DNA from: an uncultured Lachnospiraceae bacterium | GTDB lineage: Bacteria; Bacillota; Clostridia; Lachnospirales; Lachnospiraceae | Reading direction: 5' to 3' | Assembly: GCA_905197485.1 (NCBI GenBank) | Contig: CAJJYZ010000048.1 | Span: forward strand, 1-14,043 | Length of the DNA stretch: 14,043 nucleotides | Shown here: positions 6,794 through 13,929 of the stretch, piece by piece | How the letters are laid out: each line of letters opens with the position of its first letter | How positions within the stretch are numbered: the stretch's first letter is position 1 | Position numbers and translations under genes: made by a program | The notes under the pieces: generated by a model | Told to the model about the DNA's origin: nothing | The model's input: only the letters and a program-made list of their open reading frames with translations | The model's database searches: none

Positions 6794-7622
6794 AAAAATA
6801 GTGGCGGTTTTACTTGCAATTGGGATGGTTTTCAGACTTGCAGGATGCCAGAGTGGAGAAAAAGAACAAGAAACAGAGATTCAGGTTTTTATTGCGGCAA
6901 GCCTGCATACGGTGATGGAAGAGTTGGCAGAGAAGTATCAGGAAACGCATCCGGATGTGAAGATTACATTTCATGCAGACAGTTCTGGAACTCTCTTGAC
7001 ACAGATTCAGGAAGGATATGAGTGCGACTTGTTTTTCTCGGCGGCACAGAAGCAGATGGATGCTTTGGAAGAAGCCGGGCTTGTCGTGGATGGAACGAGA
7101 GCGGATGTGGTGAATAATCAGGTAGTTGTACTGACTTTGAAAGACAGTGGAACGGAAGTGACCGGACTTCAAACGCTTGGGAAAGCAAAGAGCCTCGCTT
7201 TGGCAGGTGGAAGCGTACCGGTTGGAAAGTATACGCGGGAGGCGCTTGTGAATCTGGGAATGCTGGAAGGGACGGAAGACAATTCCAAGATTACAACAGA
7301 GCAGATATCCGAGGAGCTTGGAGGCGTGGAAATCAGCGAACAGGATAATGTGAGCAAGGTTCTGATAGCAGTGACGGAAGGGGCTTGTGAAGTGGGGACA
7401 ACCTATTATTCTGACACATATGGATATGAGGAGCAGGTGGAGATTTTAGAGAAAGTTCCTTATGATTTGACCGGGGATGTGATTTATCCGATTTGTCGTG
7501 TGGAGAATCCGGAGGCGGAGAAAGAGCAGACGGAGGCTGCGGAAGATTTCCGGCAATTCGTTCTCTCAGACGAAGCGAAAGAAGTATTTGAGAGCTATTA
7601 TTTTGATACGAATGTGGAGTAG
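6783..7622 (+). CDS. modA: Molybdate-binding lipoprotein ModA of an ABC transporter
   Basis: 279 residues, starting with GTG inside the end of the MOSC gene (11-bp overlap), with GGAGG upstream. The N-terminus has a lipoprotein signal: Lys/Arg start, hydrophobic stretch and lipobox LAGC with Cys22, so the mature protein is anchored outside the membrane. An Arg at position 18 breaks the hydrophobic core but the lipobox is intact. ModA-family features follow: VFIAASLHTVMEELA (35-49) with the oxyanion-binding Ser40, ADSSGTLLTQIQEG (65-78) with Ser67/Ser68, FFSAAQKQMDAL, GSVPVGKYTREAL (143-155) and EGACEVGTTYYSD (199-211). It captures molybdate (tungstate cannot be excluded) for ModBC. Confidence 0.93.
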   Translation: MNYRKIVAVLLAIGMVFRLAGCQSGEKEQETEIQVFIAASLHTVMEELAEKYQETHPDVKITFHADSSGTLLTQIQEGYECDLFFSAAQKQMDALEEAGLVVDGTRADVVNNQVVVLTLKDSGTEVTGLQTLGKAKSLALAGGSVPVGKYTREALVNLGMLEGTEDNSKITTEQISEELGGVEISEQDNVSKVLIAVTEGACEVGTTYYSDTYGYEEQVEILEKVPYDLTGDVIYPICRVENPEAEKEQTEAAEDFRQFVLSDEAKEVFESYYFDTNVE

Positions 7623-7624
7623 AC

Positions 7625-8329
7625 ATGGAAGAAATATGGGAGATATTGAGAGGGCTGGATTATAGCCCGTTATGGATTTCTTTGAAAACAGGTGTCGTTG
7701 CAACAGTTCTTTCTTTTTTTCTCGGACTCTATGCGGCGAGGAAGGCGGTGAAAGCCAGACCTCTCGTAAAATCAATTTTGGATGGGATTCTGACGCTTCC
7801 GATGGTTCTCCCACCGACGGTGGCAGGATTTATCCTGTTACTCATCTTCAGTACAAGGAGGCCTGTCGGCGGTTTTCTGTTGGAAAAATTTGATATCAAA
7901 ATCATTCAGTCATGGGCGGGATGCGTCGTAGCGGCTACGATGATTGCGTTTCCGCTGATGTATCGAAACGCACGAGCCGCCTTCGAACAGATAGACGTCA
8001 ATCTTGTGTATGCCGCTAGGACGTTGGGCATGTCCGAGTCTGCGATTTTTTGGAAAGTTGTGATTCCATCGGCAGGACCCGGGGTTGCGGCGGGAACGAT
8101 TCTGACATTCGCGAGAGCGCTTGGAGAGTATGGAGCCACCTCCATGCTGGCAGGAAATATTCCGGGAAAGACGGGGACGATATCCCAGAGAATCGCAATG
8201 GTTTTGCAGGATGGAGATTATAGGACGGCAGGCGTGTGGGTTGTGATTGTCATGGTCATTGCATTTGGAATGATTGTGCTTCTGAATCTTGTTTTGGGAA
8301 AGCATATGAAAAATAGAAAACGGTGGTAA
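7625..8329 (+). CDS. modB: Molybdate ABC transporter permease ModB
   Basis: 234 residues, five or six hydrophobic segments, standard size for ModB. The cytoplasmic EAA loop that contacts the ATPase is clear: AARTLGMSESAIFWKVVIPS (130-149) followed by AGPGVAAGTILTFARALGEYGATSMLAG, a ModB hallmark. LTLPMVLPPTVAGF (57-70) is likewise typical. The start lies 2 bp after the modA stop and modC begins 1 bp after its stop, so the permease is translated in step with its partners. Confidence 0.95.
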   Translation: MEEIWEILRGLDYSPLWISLKTGVVATVLSFFLGLYAARKAVKARPLVKSILDGILTLPMVLPPTVAGFILLLIFSTRRPVGGFLLEKFDIKIIQSWAGCVVAATMIAFPLMYRNARAAFEQIDVNLVYAARTLGMSESAIFWKVVIPSAGPGVAAGTILTFARALGEYGATSMLAGNIPGKTGTISQRIAMVLQDGDYRTAGVWVVIVMVIAFGMIVLLNLVLGKHMKNRKRW

Positions 8330-8330
8330 T

Positions 8331-9380
8331 ATGTCGATTGAGATAAGAATGAAAAAAAATCTGGGGACGTTTCAACTGGATATGGATATCCGAAGCAACA
8401 GCCGGAGAATCGGAATACTCGGCGCATCCGGCTGTGGAAAAAGTCTGACTCTGAAAAGTATTGCGGGGATAGAAATTCCCGACAGAGGGCGGATTGTAAT
8501 GAACGGGAAGGTTCTGTATGATTCGGAGCATCGGGTGAACGTATCTCCGCAAGAGAGGCGTGTTGGATATTTGTTCCAGAATTATGCCCTGTTCCCTTCT
8601 ATGACTGTGGAAAAAAATATCGGAATCGGGCTTCGTTGTGGAAAAATGGAGAAGAAAGAAAAGGTTCGGGAGATTATGAAACGTTTTCACCTCGAAGGTC
8701 TGGAAACAAGACTGCCGTCGGAGCTTTCAGGGGGACAGCAGCAGAGGACTGCGCTGGCGAGAATTATGATTTATGAACCGGATGTGATACTTTTGGACGA
8801 ACCCTTTTCTGCGTTGGATGTGTATTTGAAAGACAAGATGCAGCGGGAGTGCATGGAATTTCTGAAGGACTATACGGGTACGGTCATTCTTGTGTCTCAT
8901 AGCCGGGATGAAATTTACCGGTTTAGTGACGAGGCGGTTGTTATGGATGCGGGGAAAGTTGTGATTCAAAAGCCGACGAAAGCATTATTCCGCGCGCCGG
9001 AGAAGATAAAGGCGGCGAGGCTTACGGGATGTAAAAATATTGCAGGTGTGAAGAAGGAAGGCTTTGTATGGGAGATTCCGGATTGGGGGATGAATGTGGA
9101 GTTTCGGGAAGAAAGAATAGTGCCGGAAGTCTGTGCCGTTGGAATTCGGGCTCATGAATTTGAACTGGAAAGACCAACAGATGAGCCCTATCTTACATTT
9201 CCGGTTTTGAAGCCACAGATAACGGAGGATATGTTTGAATACACGATACGCTTCTCGGCCTCGGAAGGAGGCAAAGAGCGAATCGACTGGAAAATCTCAA
9301 AATATCAGTGGAATCCGGAACAAACAAAGGTTCCGGAGAAAATTTATCTGCGGGAGAAGAATCTGCTCTTGTTAGGATAA
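8331..9380 (+). CDS. modC: Molybdate ABC transporter ATP-binding protein ModC
   Basis: 349 residues, close to the ~350 of known ModC. Walker A GASGCGKS (31-38), Q-loop FQNYALFP (Gln83), signature LSGGQQQR (132-139), Walker B VILLDEP (152-158), D-loop SALD and H-loop His190 in VSHSRDE are intact, so it should hydrolyse ATP. The part after residue 215 is in the place of the TOBE/Mop regulatory domain and includes VGIRAHEFELERP, but the rest is divergent from classical Mop repeats. Last gene of the seven-gene operon. Its stop is only 9 bp from the end of the convergent gene and no hairpin terminator is visible between them. Confidence 0.94.
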   Translation: MSIEIRMKKNLGTFQLDMDIRSNSRRIGILGASGCGKSLTLKSIAGIEIPDRGRIVMNGKVLYDSEHRVNVSPQERRVGYLFQNYALFPSMTVEKNIGIGLRCGKMEKKEKVREIMKRFHLEGLETRLPSELSGGQQQRTALARIMIYEPDVILLDEPFSALDVYLKDKMQRECMEFLKDYTGTVILVSHSRDEIYRFSDEAVVMDAGKVVIQKPTKALFRAPEKIKAARLTGCKNIAGVKKEGFVWEIPDWGMNVEFREERIVPEVCAVGIRAHEFELERPTDEPYLTFPVLKPQITEDMFEYTIRFSASEGGKERIDWKISKYQWNPEQTKVPEKIYLREKNLLLLG

Positions 9381-9389
9381 GGGTAGATT

Positions 9390-9947
9390 TTACTCAACCA
9401 TGCGCATACATTTCTCCGGCTCCGGTGCGAATAAGGATGTGAGCGTCACTTGGTTTTCAAGTCCTTGCTCGCGCAGCATCTGTTGCAATTCGTCCATGAA
9501 AATTCCCGGTTTCTTCACAAGCTGACAATCTGCCAGAGTTTCCTCTAAATCGGTACGGCATCCGAAGGAACCATACCAATCGCCGCAGCATGTGTAATCC
9601 ACGCCACAGCTTGGGCTTCCGTCTACTCCGACGAATCCTAATACTTCAAACATTTCACCATTCGCAAGATACTCTTCTAATTGTTCCAAAATTGGCGTCA
9701 GGATTTTCCGGCAATGTTTTCGGAAGAATATGTTGTCAAACTGGTTGCTTACATGCCCCCAACGCTTTGCGCCGTACAAAGTGAATTCCGGACATGGGAG
9801 TTGAATTAGCATAACATCATTTGCAATTGCCTTCTGCAAGAATCTTTTGCGGAGCGCCTCTTCGGAATCCATCTCTTCCTTATCATAGAGCACGACTTTG
9901 GAGGCAGTGTTCAGGATACAGTGTGATACAAATATGATTTTTTTCAA
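9390..9947 (-). CDS. TudS-related (DUF523-like) putative Fe-S desulfidase
   Basis: 185 residues. Resembles the TudS/DUF523 group, whose founding member removes sulfur from thiouracil using a [4Fe-4S] cluster held by three cysteines; I recall the clostridial subfamily being named after C. difficile CD3072. Candidate ligands are spread as in that group: Cys10 (SHCILN), Cys52 (LPCPEF, with Glu54) and Cys114 (GSPSCGV); Cys120, Cys121 and Cys130 are additional. The start is TTG at 9947, accepted because GGAGGTGAT sits 5 nt upstream and the family N-terminus KKIIFVSHCILN begins right there. It is convergent with modC and divergent from the phosphatase gene. Substrate is unknown; a role in recycling thiolated compounds is inference. 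Confidence 0.75.
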   Translation of the reverse strand: MKKIIFVSHCILNTASKVVLYDKEEMDSEEALRKRFLQKAIANDVMLIQLPCPEFTLYGAKRWGHVSNQFDNIFFRKHCRKILTPILEQLEEYLANGEMFEVLGFVGVDGSPSCGVDYTCCGDWYGSFGCRTDLEETLADCQLVKKPGIFMDELQQMLREQGLENQVTLTSLFAPEPEKCMRMVE

Positions 9948-9952
9948 GGTAA

Positions 9953-9961
9953 ATCACCTCC
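9953..9961 (-). promoter_or_regulatory. Near-perfect Shine-Dalgarno for the TTG start
   Basis: On the minus strand GGAGGTGAT matches the 16S anti-SD over nine bases, with a 5-nt spacer to the TTG. No ATG or GTG in frame lies at a sensible distance, so this site decides the start codon. Confidence 0.8.
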
Positions 9962-9982
9962 GGTTTTGTAAAGTTAATCAAT

Positions 9983-9988
9983 ATTGTA
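9983..9988 (-). promoter_or_regulatory. Possible -10 box for the desulfidase-like gene
   Basis: The minus strand reads TACAAT at 9983-9988, 36 bp before the start codon. The best -35-like element (TTGGAA) is at a 15-bp spacing, which is short, so this is only a candidate. Confidence 0.35.
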
Positions 9989-10023
9989 TTCTTGATAAAG
10001 GGATTCCAACATTTGTGTTAAAT

Positions 10024-10040
10024 ACCTGAAAGAATCAGGT
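10024..10040. repeat. Perfect 6-bp inverted repeat in the divergent intergenic region
   Basis: ACCTGA (10024-10029) and TCAGGT (10035-10040) are separated by AAGAA. It lies about 50 bp upstream of the possible minus-strand -10 box and about 120 bp upstream of the phosphatase promoter. It may be an operator; there is no T-run. The rest of 9948-10188 is AT-rich and I see no gene in it. Confidence 0.35.
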
Positions 10041-10147
10041 GAGTAAAGAGAGTATAGCATTGGATATCTGGAAATACAAGAAAAATTTCATTAAAAATGA
10101 TTCGGCAAGATTTAGCGTATGTTTGAGATGATGTGCAAATAAAAGTG

Positions 10148-10166
10148 TGTTAAAATAACGTATAGT
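10148..10166 (+). promoter_or_regulatory. Possible promoter of the phosphatase-lysR unit
   Basis: An extended -10, TGTTAAAAT (10148-10156), and a second -10-like TATAGT (10161-10166) lie 23-41 bp before the ATG. Neither has a convincing -35. GGAAGGAG (10174-10181) is the ribosome binding site. Confidence 0.4.
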
Positions 10167-10188
10167 AAGAACGGGAAGGAGAAAGTGA

Positions 10189-10896
10189 ATGAAGATTATT
10201 TTTATCAGACATGGAGAACCGGATTATTCGATTGATTCTTTGACGGAAAAGGGATGGAGAGAGGCATACGCTCTTGCGGAGCGTATTGAAAAGTGGGATG
10301 TGACGGATTTTTATGTCTCGCCTTTAGGAAGGGCGCAGGATACAGCGAAGGCGGGAATGAGTAAGATTGACAGGGAGGTTACGACTCTCGACTGGCTGGA
10401 AGAATTTCGGGCGAAGGTGGATGAACCGATTAGTGGAAGGAAGAAGGTTCCATGGGACTTTTTCCCGGAGCAATGGACGAAGGACGACCGCTATTACGAG
10501 CGTGACCATTGGATGGAAGGCGACATCATGAACGAGGATGTAAGAAAGGTTTATGAGGAAACCTGTAACGGGCTGGATGCGCTGCTAGCCACATATGGGT
10601 ATGTGCGAGATGGGCGTTGTTATCGGGTAGAGAGACCGAATGATGATACGATTGTGCTGTTTTGCCACATGGGAATTATCGGAGCGATGATGTGTCATCT
10701 GACGGGAATCCCGATGCCGCTTCTGATGCATGGATTTTTCCTTGCGCCGACTTCGGTGAGTGTGGTGCAGACAGAAGAGAGACGAGGGGATACGGCGTAT
10801 TTCCGGTGTCAGGTATTCGGAGATACGACACACCTTCATGATGCGGGAGAGCCGATTTCTTCCTCTGGATATTACGTGGAGGCATTTCAGGGATAG
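10189..10896 (+). CDS. Histidine phosphatase (phosphoglycerate mutase-like) family protein
   Basis: 235 residues, soluble, no signal. The catalytic RHG motif is RHGEPDY (7-13) with nucleophile His8; Arg48 lies in SPLGRAQDTA, Glu71 in LEEF and the second catalytic His160 in LFCHMG. These four are the family's phosphate pocket, so the enzyme should be an active phosphatase or mutase acting through a phosphohistidine. Between about 78 and 115 there is a Trp/Tyr-rich insert (VPWDFFPEQW, YYERDHWM) where simple members have a short cap; it probably shapes substrate choice. The substrate cannot be named. The ATG follows GGAAGGAGAAAG. The lysR gene begins one base after its stop, so the two are co-transcribed, and a link to methionine/sulfur control is possible but unproven. 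Confidence 0.88.
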   Translation: MKIIFIRHGEPDYSIDSLTEKGWREAYALAERIEKWDVTDFYVSPLGRAQDTAKAGMSKIDREVTTLDWLEEFRAKVDEPISGRKKVPWDFFPEQWTKDDRYYERDHWMEGDIMNEDVRKVYEETCNGLDALLATYGYVRDGRCYRVERPNDDTIVLFCHMGIIGAMMCHLTGIPMPLLMHGFFLAPTSVSVVQTEERRGDTAYFRCQVFGDTTHLHDAGEPISSSGYYVEAFQG

Positions 10897-10897
10897 T

Positions 10898-11812
10898 ATG
10901 ACATTACAACAGTTAAAATACATTGTTGCCGTAGCCGAAGCGGGGACAATTCGGGCGGCGGCGGACAGGCTTTATATTTCCCAACCGAGCCTTACGAATG
11001 CGATTCATGAATTGGAGAGGGAGATGAATCTTCAGATTTTCAATCGTACGAATAAGGGGATTCACCTTTCGAAGGAAGGAGAAGATTTCCTAGGATATGC
11101 GAGGCAGGTGTTGGAGCAGGCGGCGATTCTGGAGGATAAATACAAAGGAAGTAACGGAGGGAAGAAGCAATTCTGTGTGTCTACCCAGCATTATTCCTTT
11201 GCGGTCAATGCATTCGTGGATTTGGTGAAAGAATACGGGCAGGAAGAGTATGATTTCAGCCTTCGTGAAACACAGACATATGAGATAATTGAGGATGTGG
11301 CTCGTATGCGGAGCGAAATCGGAGTGTTATATCTGAATGACTTTAATGAGAGTGTATTGCGGAAGCTTTTGAAAACTCATGATTTAGAATTTCATCCATT
11401 ATTTGTAGCCAGGCCGCATGTGTTTATCAGCAGAAACCATCCGCTTGCAGGACAAAATCTGATTCGCAATGAAGAACTTGCACCGTATCCGTTTTTGTCT
11501 TTTGAGCAGGGGGAGCACAACTCGTTTTATTTTTCGGAAGAGATTTTTTCGGCGATGGAGAGAAAGAAGAATATTCGGGTAAGAGACAGAGCGACTCTGT
11601 TCAATCTTCTGATTGGATTGAATGGATATACGGTATGCAGCGGTGTGATTGATAAGGAACTGAATGGGAAGGACATTATTGCGGTTCCTCTGGCGGAGGA
11701 AAGCGATATGAGGATTGGTTATATTGTGCACAAAAGAGGAAAGATAAGCAGATTAGGAAACAGCTATTTGGAAGCTTTGGAAAAGACGCTGAAAACAGGA
11801 GAGTTGTTATAG
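10898..11812 (+). CDS. LysR family regulator, probable MetR/MtaR-like activator of methionine genes
   Basis: 304 residues, typical LysR length. The frame is open back to 10760 inside the phosphatase gene, but the family N-terminus MTLQQLKYIVAVAEAGTIRAA starts at the ATG at 10898. The winged helix-turn-helix spans about 1-60 (AAADRLYISQPSLTNAIHELER, then IFNRTNKGIHLSKEG), followed by a linker helix and the effector-binding domain (about 90-300). No good SD stands at ideal distance, so translation is probably coupled to the phosphatase gene ending 1 bp upstream. The N-terminal domain resembles streptococcal CysR/MetR/MtaR-type sulfur regulators, and a MET-box palindrome sits at the end of its own gene in front of the methionine genes. 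Target and effector are inferred from that context. Confidence 0.88.
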   Translation: MTLQQLKYIVAVAEAGTIRAAADRLYISQPSLTNAIHELEREMNLQIFNRTNKGIHLSKEGEDFLGYARQVLEQAAILEDKYKGSNGGKKQFCVSTQHYSFAVNAFVDLVKEYGQEEYDFSLRETQTYEIIEDVARMRSEIGVLYLNDFNESVLRKLLKTHDLEFHPLFVARPHVFISRNHPLAGQNLIRNEELAPYPFLSFEQGEHNSFYFSEEIFSAMERKKNIRVRDRATLFNLLIGLNGYTVCSGVIDKELNGKDIIAVPLAEESDMRIGYIVHKRGKISRLGNSYLEALEKTLKTGELL

Positions 11813-11824
11813 TTTAAAACTATA
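11808..11824. promoter_or_regulatory. MET-box-like LysR operator upstream of the methionine genes
   Basis: TATAGTTTAAAACTATA is a perfect 8-bp inverted repeat around a single A. It matches the MET-box consensus (TATAGTTT..AACTATA type) known for LysR-family methionine regulators in streptococci. It overlaps the lysR stop codon (11810-11812), and its centre lies about 66 bp before the predicted start of transcription, the usual place of a LysR recognition site. Confidence 0.8.
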
Positions 11825-11841
11825 GCAAACTCTAGTCTATA
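11821..11841. promoter_or_regulatory. Second, relaxed LysR half-site pair
   Basis: TATAG (11821-11825) and CTATA (11837-11841) form an inverted repeat with an 11-bp spacer. The left half is shared with the MET box, and the right half lies near -43 of the predicted promoter, as expected for a LysR activation site. Confidence 0.45.
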
Positions 11842-11846
11842 TGTAT

Positions 11847-11875
11847 TAGTCAAAATTTTATTCTTTCTATATAAT
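11847..11875 (+). promoter_or_regulatory. Promoter of the methionine synthase-metF operon
   Basis: A weak -35 (TAGTCA, 11847-11852), a 17-bp spacer and a perfect TATAAT (11870-11875), with a start near 11882. A poor -35 beside LysR sites is what an activator-dependent promoter looks like. The ~34-nt leader leaves no room for an S-box riboswitch or a T-box. Confidence 0.7.
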
Positions 11876-11902
11876 AAATCCATACGCAAGAATGAGAAAT
11901 AT

Positions 11903-11911
11903 GGAGGAGAG
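11903..11911 (+). promoter_or_regulatory. Ribosome binding site that sets the methionine synthase start
   Basis: GGAGGAGAG lies 4 nt (8 nt from its GGAGG core) before the ATG at 11916. Using the upstream in-frame ATGs at 11892 or 11901 would place this site at or inside the coding region and would leave those starts without an SD. Confidence 0.8.
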
Positions 11912-11915
11912 AGTA

Positions 11916-13046
11916 ATGAAGAAATTAGGCGTGCCTTTTCGATATGATTTTGTAGGAAGTTTTTTAAGACCGGAGAGCTTGAAAAAAGCTCGGGCTGATT
12001 TTCAGTCGGGGGTTATCGGGAAAAAAGAATTACAGGAAGTGGAAGATGCATGTATCCGGGTGCTGGTTGAAAAACAAAAGGCAGCAGGATATCATGTAAT
12101 CACAGATGGGGAATTTCGGCGTTCTGCATGGCATCTGGACTTTATGTGGGGATTTGAAGGAATCGAGCATCGAAAGACAATACAGGGAAATACAACGTTT
12201 CATGAAGAAGCGGCTATCATCGATGATACCTATATGGTGGGAAAAGTTTCCCTGCAGAATCACCCTTTTGTAGAGCATTTCAAATTTATCAAAGCGTTGG
12301 AGGATGAACATACAGTTGCAAAACAGACGATTCCTTCGCCGGGACAGTTTTTTGCATATTTTACGGGAGAAGAGCTCCTCGAAAAAACACTGGAGATTTA
12401 TGGAAGTGAAGAAAAATTCGCGGACGATGTTGCAGCATGCTATAAGAAATTCGTAGAGGATATTTATGAGGCTGGATGCCGCAATCTGCAGTTTGACGAT
12501 TGTGTATGGGGAGGTCTGGTGAATCCGGAACTGGCCACAAAGCTGACGGGAAGAAGCGGAGAAGCTCTGGAAGCATATAAGAAAGAATTGTTAGACTTGA
12601 ATAACCGGGTGGCTGAGGAGGCTCCGGATGACCTGTCGATTACAACACATGTCTGCCGCGGAAACTATCACTCTACATATTTTAGTTCCGGCGCATATGA
12701 TTCAGTAGCGGATATCTTATTCGGAGAAGAAGATGTCGATGCCTATTATTTGGAATTTGATGATGAACGTTCCGGAGGATTTGAGCCGTTATCTAAAGTA
12801 TCCGGAGATAAAAAAGTAGTGCTTGGTCTGATTACTACAAAGACTCCGGAATTGGAAGAGAAAGAAGAAGTGAAGCGGAGAATCTATGAGGCGGCAAGAT
12901 ATATTCCTCTTGAACGGCTTTATCTGAGTCCGCAATGTGGATTTGCTTCCTGTGAGATTGGAAATAAATTGACAGAAGAAGAACAGTGGGCGAAGCTTGC
13001 TCTTGTCAAGGAAATAGCAGAAGAAGTATGGGGAGATAAGGAGTAG
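11916..13046 (+). CDS. Short cobalamin-independent methionine synthase family protein (MetE C-terminal domain)
   Basis: 376 residues, about half of classical MetE (~750). Only the catalytic C-terminal barrel is present, as in the B. subtilis YxjG/YxjH type. Seen motifs: VGSFLRPE (13-20), ITDGEFRRSAWHLDF (62-76), LQFDDCVWGG (191-200), HVCRGNYHS (245-253), YYLEFDDERSGGFEPL (277-292) and LSPQCGFAS (337-345). His245, Cys247, Glu280 and Cys341 correspond to the zinc ligands that activate homocysteine in MetE, so methyl transfer to a thiol is expected. The N-terminal half that helps bind methyl-tetrahydrofolate polyglutamate in classical MetE is absent. metF follows 7 bp downstream and a MET box lies upstream, which supports methionine formation, though the methyl donor is not certain. 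Other members of this superfamily act on other thiols or use other methyl donors. Confidence 0.88.
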   Translation: MKKLGVPFRYDFVGSFLRPESLKKARADFQSGVIGKKELQEVEDACIRVLVEKQKAAGYHVITDGEFRRSAWHLDFMWGFEGIEHRKTIQGNTTFHEEAAIIDDTYMVGKVSLQNHPFVEHFKFIKALEDEHTVAKQTIPSPGQFFAYFTGEELLEKTLEIYGSEEKFADDVAACYKKFVEDIYEAGCRNLQFDDCVWGGLVNPELATKLTGRSGEALEAYKKELLDLNNRVAEEAPDDLSITTHVCRGNYHSTYFSSGAYDSVADILFGEEDVDAYYLEFDDERSGGFEPLSKVSGDKKVVLGLITTKTPELEEKEEVKRRIYEAARYIPLERLYLSPQCGFASCEIGNKLTEEEQWAKLALVKEIAEEVWGDKE

Positions 13047-13053
13047 AGGATAG

Positions 13054-13914
13054 ATGAAGATTTCAGAAATATATAAAGAACGGAAAAAGAGTTTATCGTT
13101 TGAGATTTTTCCGCCGAAAAAGGATAGCGAGTTAAAAAATATCGACGCGACATTGGAAGTGTTATGTGAGCTAAAGCCGGATTTTATTAGTGTGACATTC
13201 GGGGCGGGCGGAAGCTCAAACAATAATCGTACAATCGAACTTGCGAAGAAAATCAAATATGAATACCATGTGGAGCCGGTCGTTCATCTGACATGTCTCC
13301 ATTATGATAAGAAGGAAATAGATGAATTTGCCAGAATTTTGGCTGCGGAAGGTATTGAAAATGTACTTGCCCTTCGTGGTGACAGAAGACCGGATATTGT
13401 GGAAAAAGAAGAATTTCGTCACGCTTCAGATTTGATTGGGTATTTGAAGCCGAAGAGCGATTTTTGTTTCTTAGGAGCCTGTTATCCGGAGTGCCATCCG
13501 GAGTCGGTGAATCGGATTGAAGAAATCAAGCATTTAAAAGAAAAGGTGAATGCGGGTGCAGAAGTTCTGTTATCACAGCTTTTCTTCGATAACAGTCATT
13601 TCTTCCGGTTTGTGGAAGACTGCAGAATTGCGGAGATTGATACACCGCTGATTCCGGGAATCATGCCGGTGATTAATGCGGCGCAGATAAAGCGGATGAT
13701 TACGATGTGCGGGGCGACGTTCCCGACGCGTTTTCAGAAAATCATCCACCGATATGAAGATAATAGGGCGGCGCTTTTTGATGCGGGAATGTCTTATGCG
13801 CTCAGTCAGATTATCGATTTGCTTGTAAGCGACATTGACGGGATTCATTTGTACACGATGAACAATCCGCATGTGGCAAGAACCATTTGTGAAGGAATTA
13901 AAAATATCATATAG
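13054..13914 (+). CDS. metF: Methylenetetrahydrofolate reductase MetF
   Basis: 286 residues, the size of bacterial MetF. It reduces 5,10-methylene-THF to 5-methyl-THF with FAD, supplying methyl groups for methionine. Family motifs: SFEIFPPK (15-22) with the catalytic Glu17, VTFGAGGS (47-54), VVHLTCLHYD (76-85), VLALRGDRRPD (104-114) with Asp110 near the flavin, GACYPECHPE (141-150), LLSQLFFDN (172-180) and PGIMPV. The ATG is preceded by AAGGAG, inside the end of the synthase gene. Spacing of 7 bp places it in the same operon under the MET-box promoter. No sign of fusion or truncation. Confidence 0.95.
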   Translation: MKISEIYKERKKSLSFEIFPPKKDSELKNIDATLEVLCELKPDFISVTFGAGGSSNNNRTIELAKKIKYEYHVEPVVHLTCLHYDKKEIDEFARILAAEGIENVLALRGDRRPDIVEKEEFRHASDLIGYLKPKSDFCFLGACYPECHPESVNRIEEIKHLKEKVNAGAEVLLSQLFFDNSHFFRFVEDCRIAEIDTPLIPGIMPVINAAQIKRMITMCGATFPTRFQKIIHRYEDNRAALFDAGMSYALSQIIDLLVSDIDGIHLYTMNNPHVARTICEGIKNII

Positions 13915-13929
13915 GGTGTGAAAGCAGGT

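Noticed and set aside
10760..10897. Upstream extension of the LysR protein by 46 residues
   Set aside because: It lies inside the phosphatase gene in another frame, and the LysR family N-terminus begins at 10898.
11825..11915. S-box (SAM) riboswitch or methionine T-box ahead of the methionine genes
   Set aside because: No conserved riboswitch core or specifier hairpin is visible and the promoter lies only about 35 bp from the start codon.
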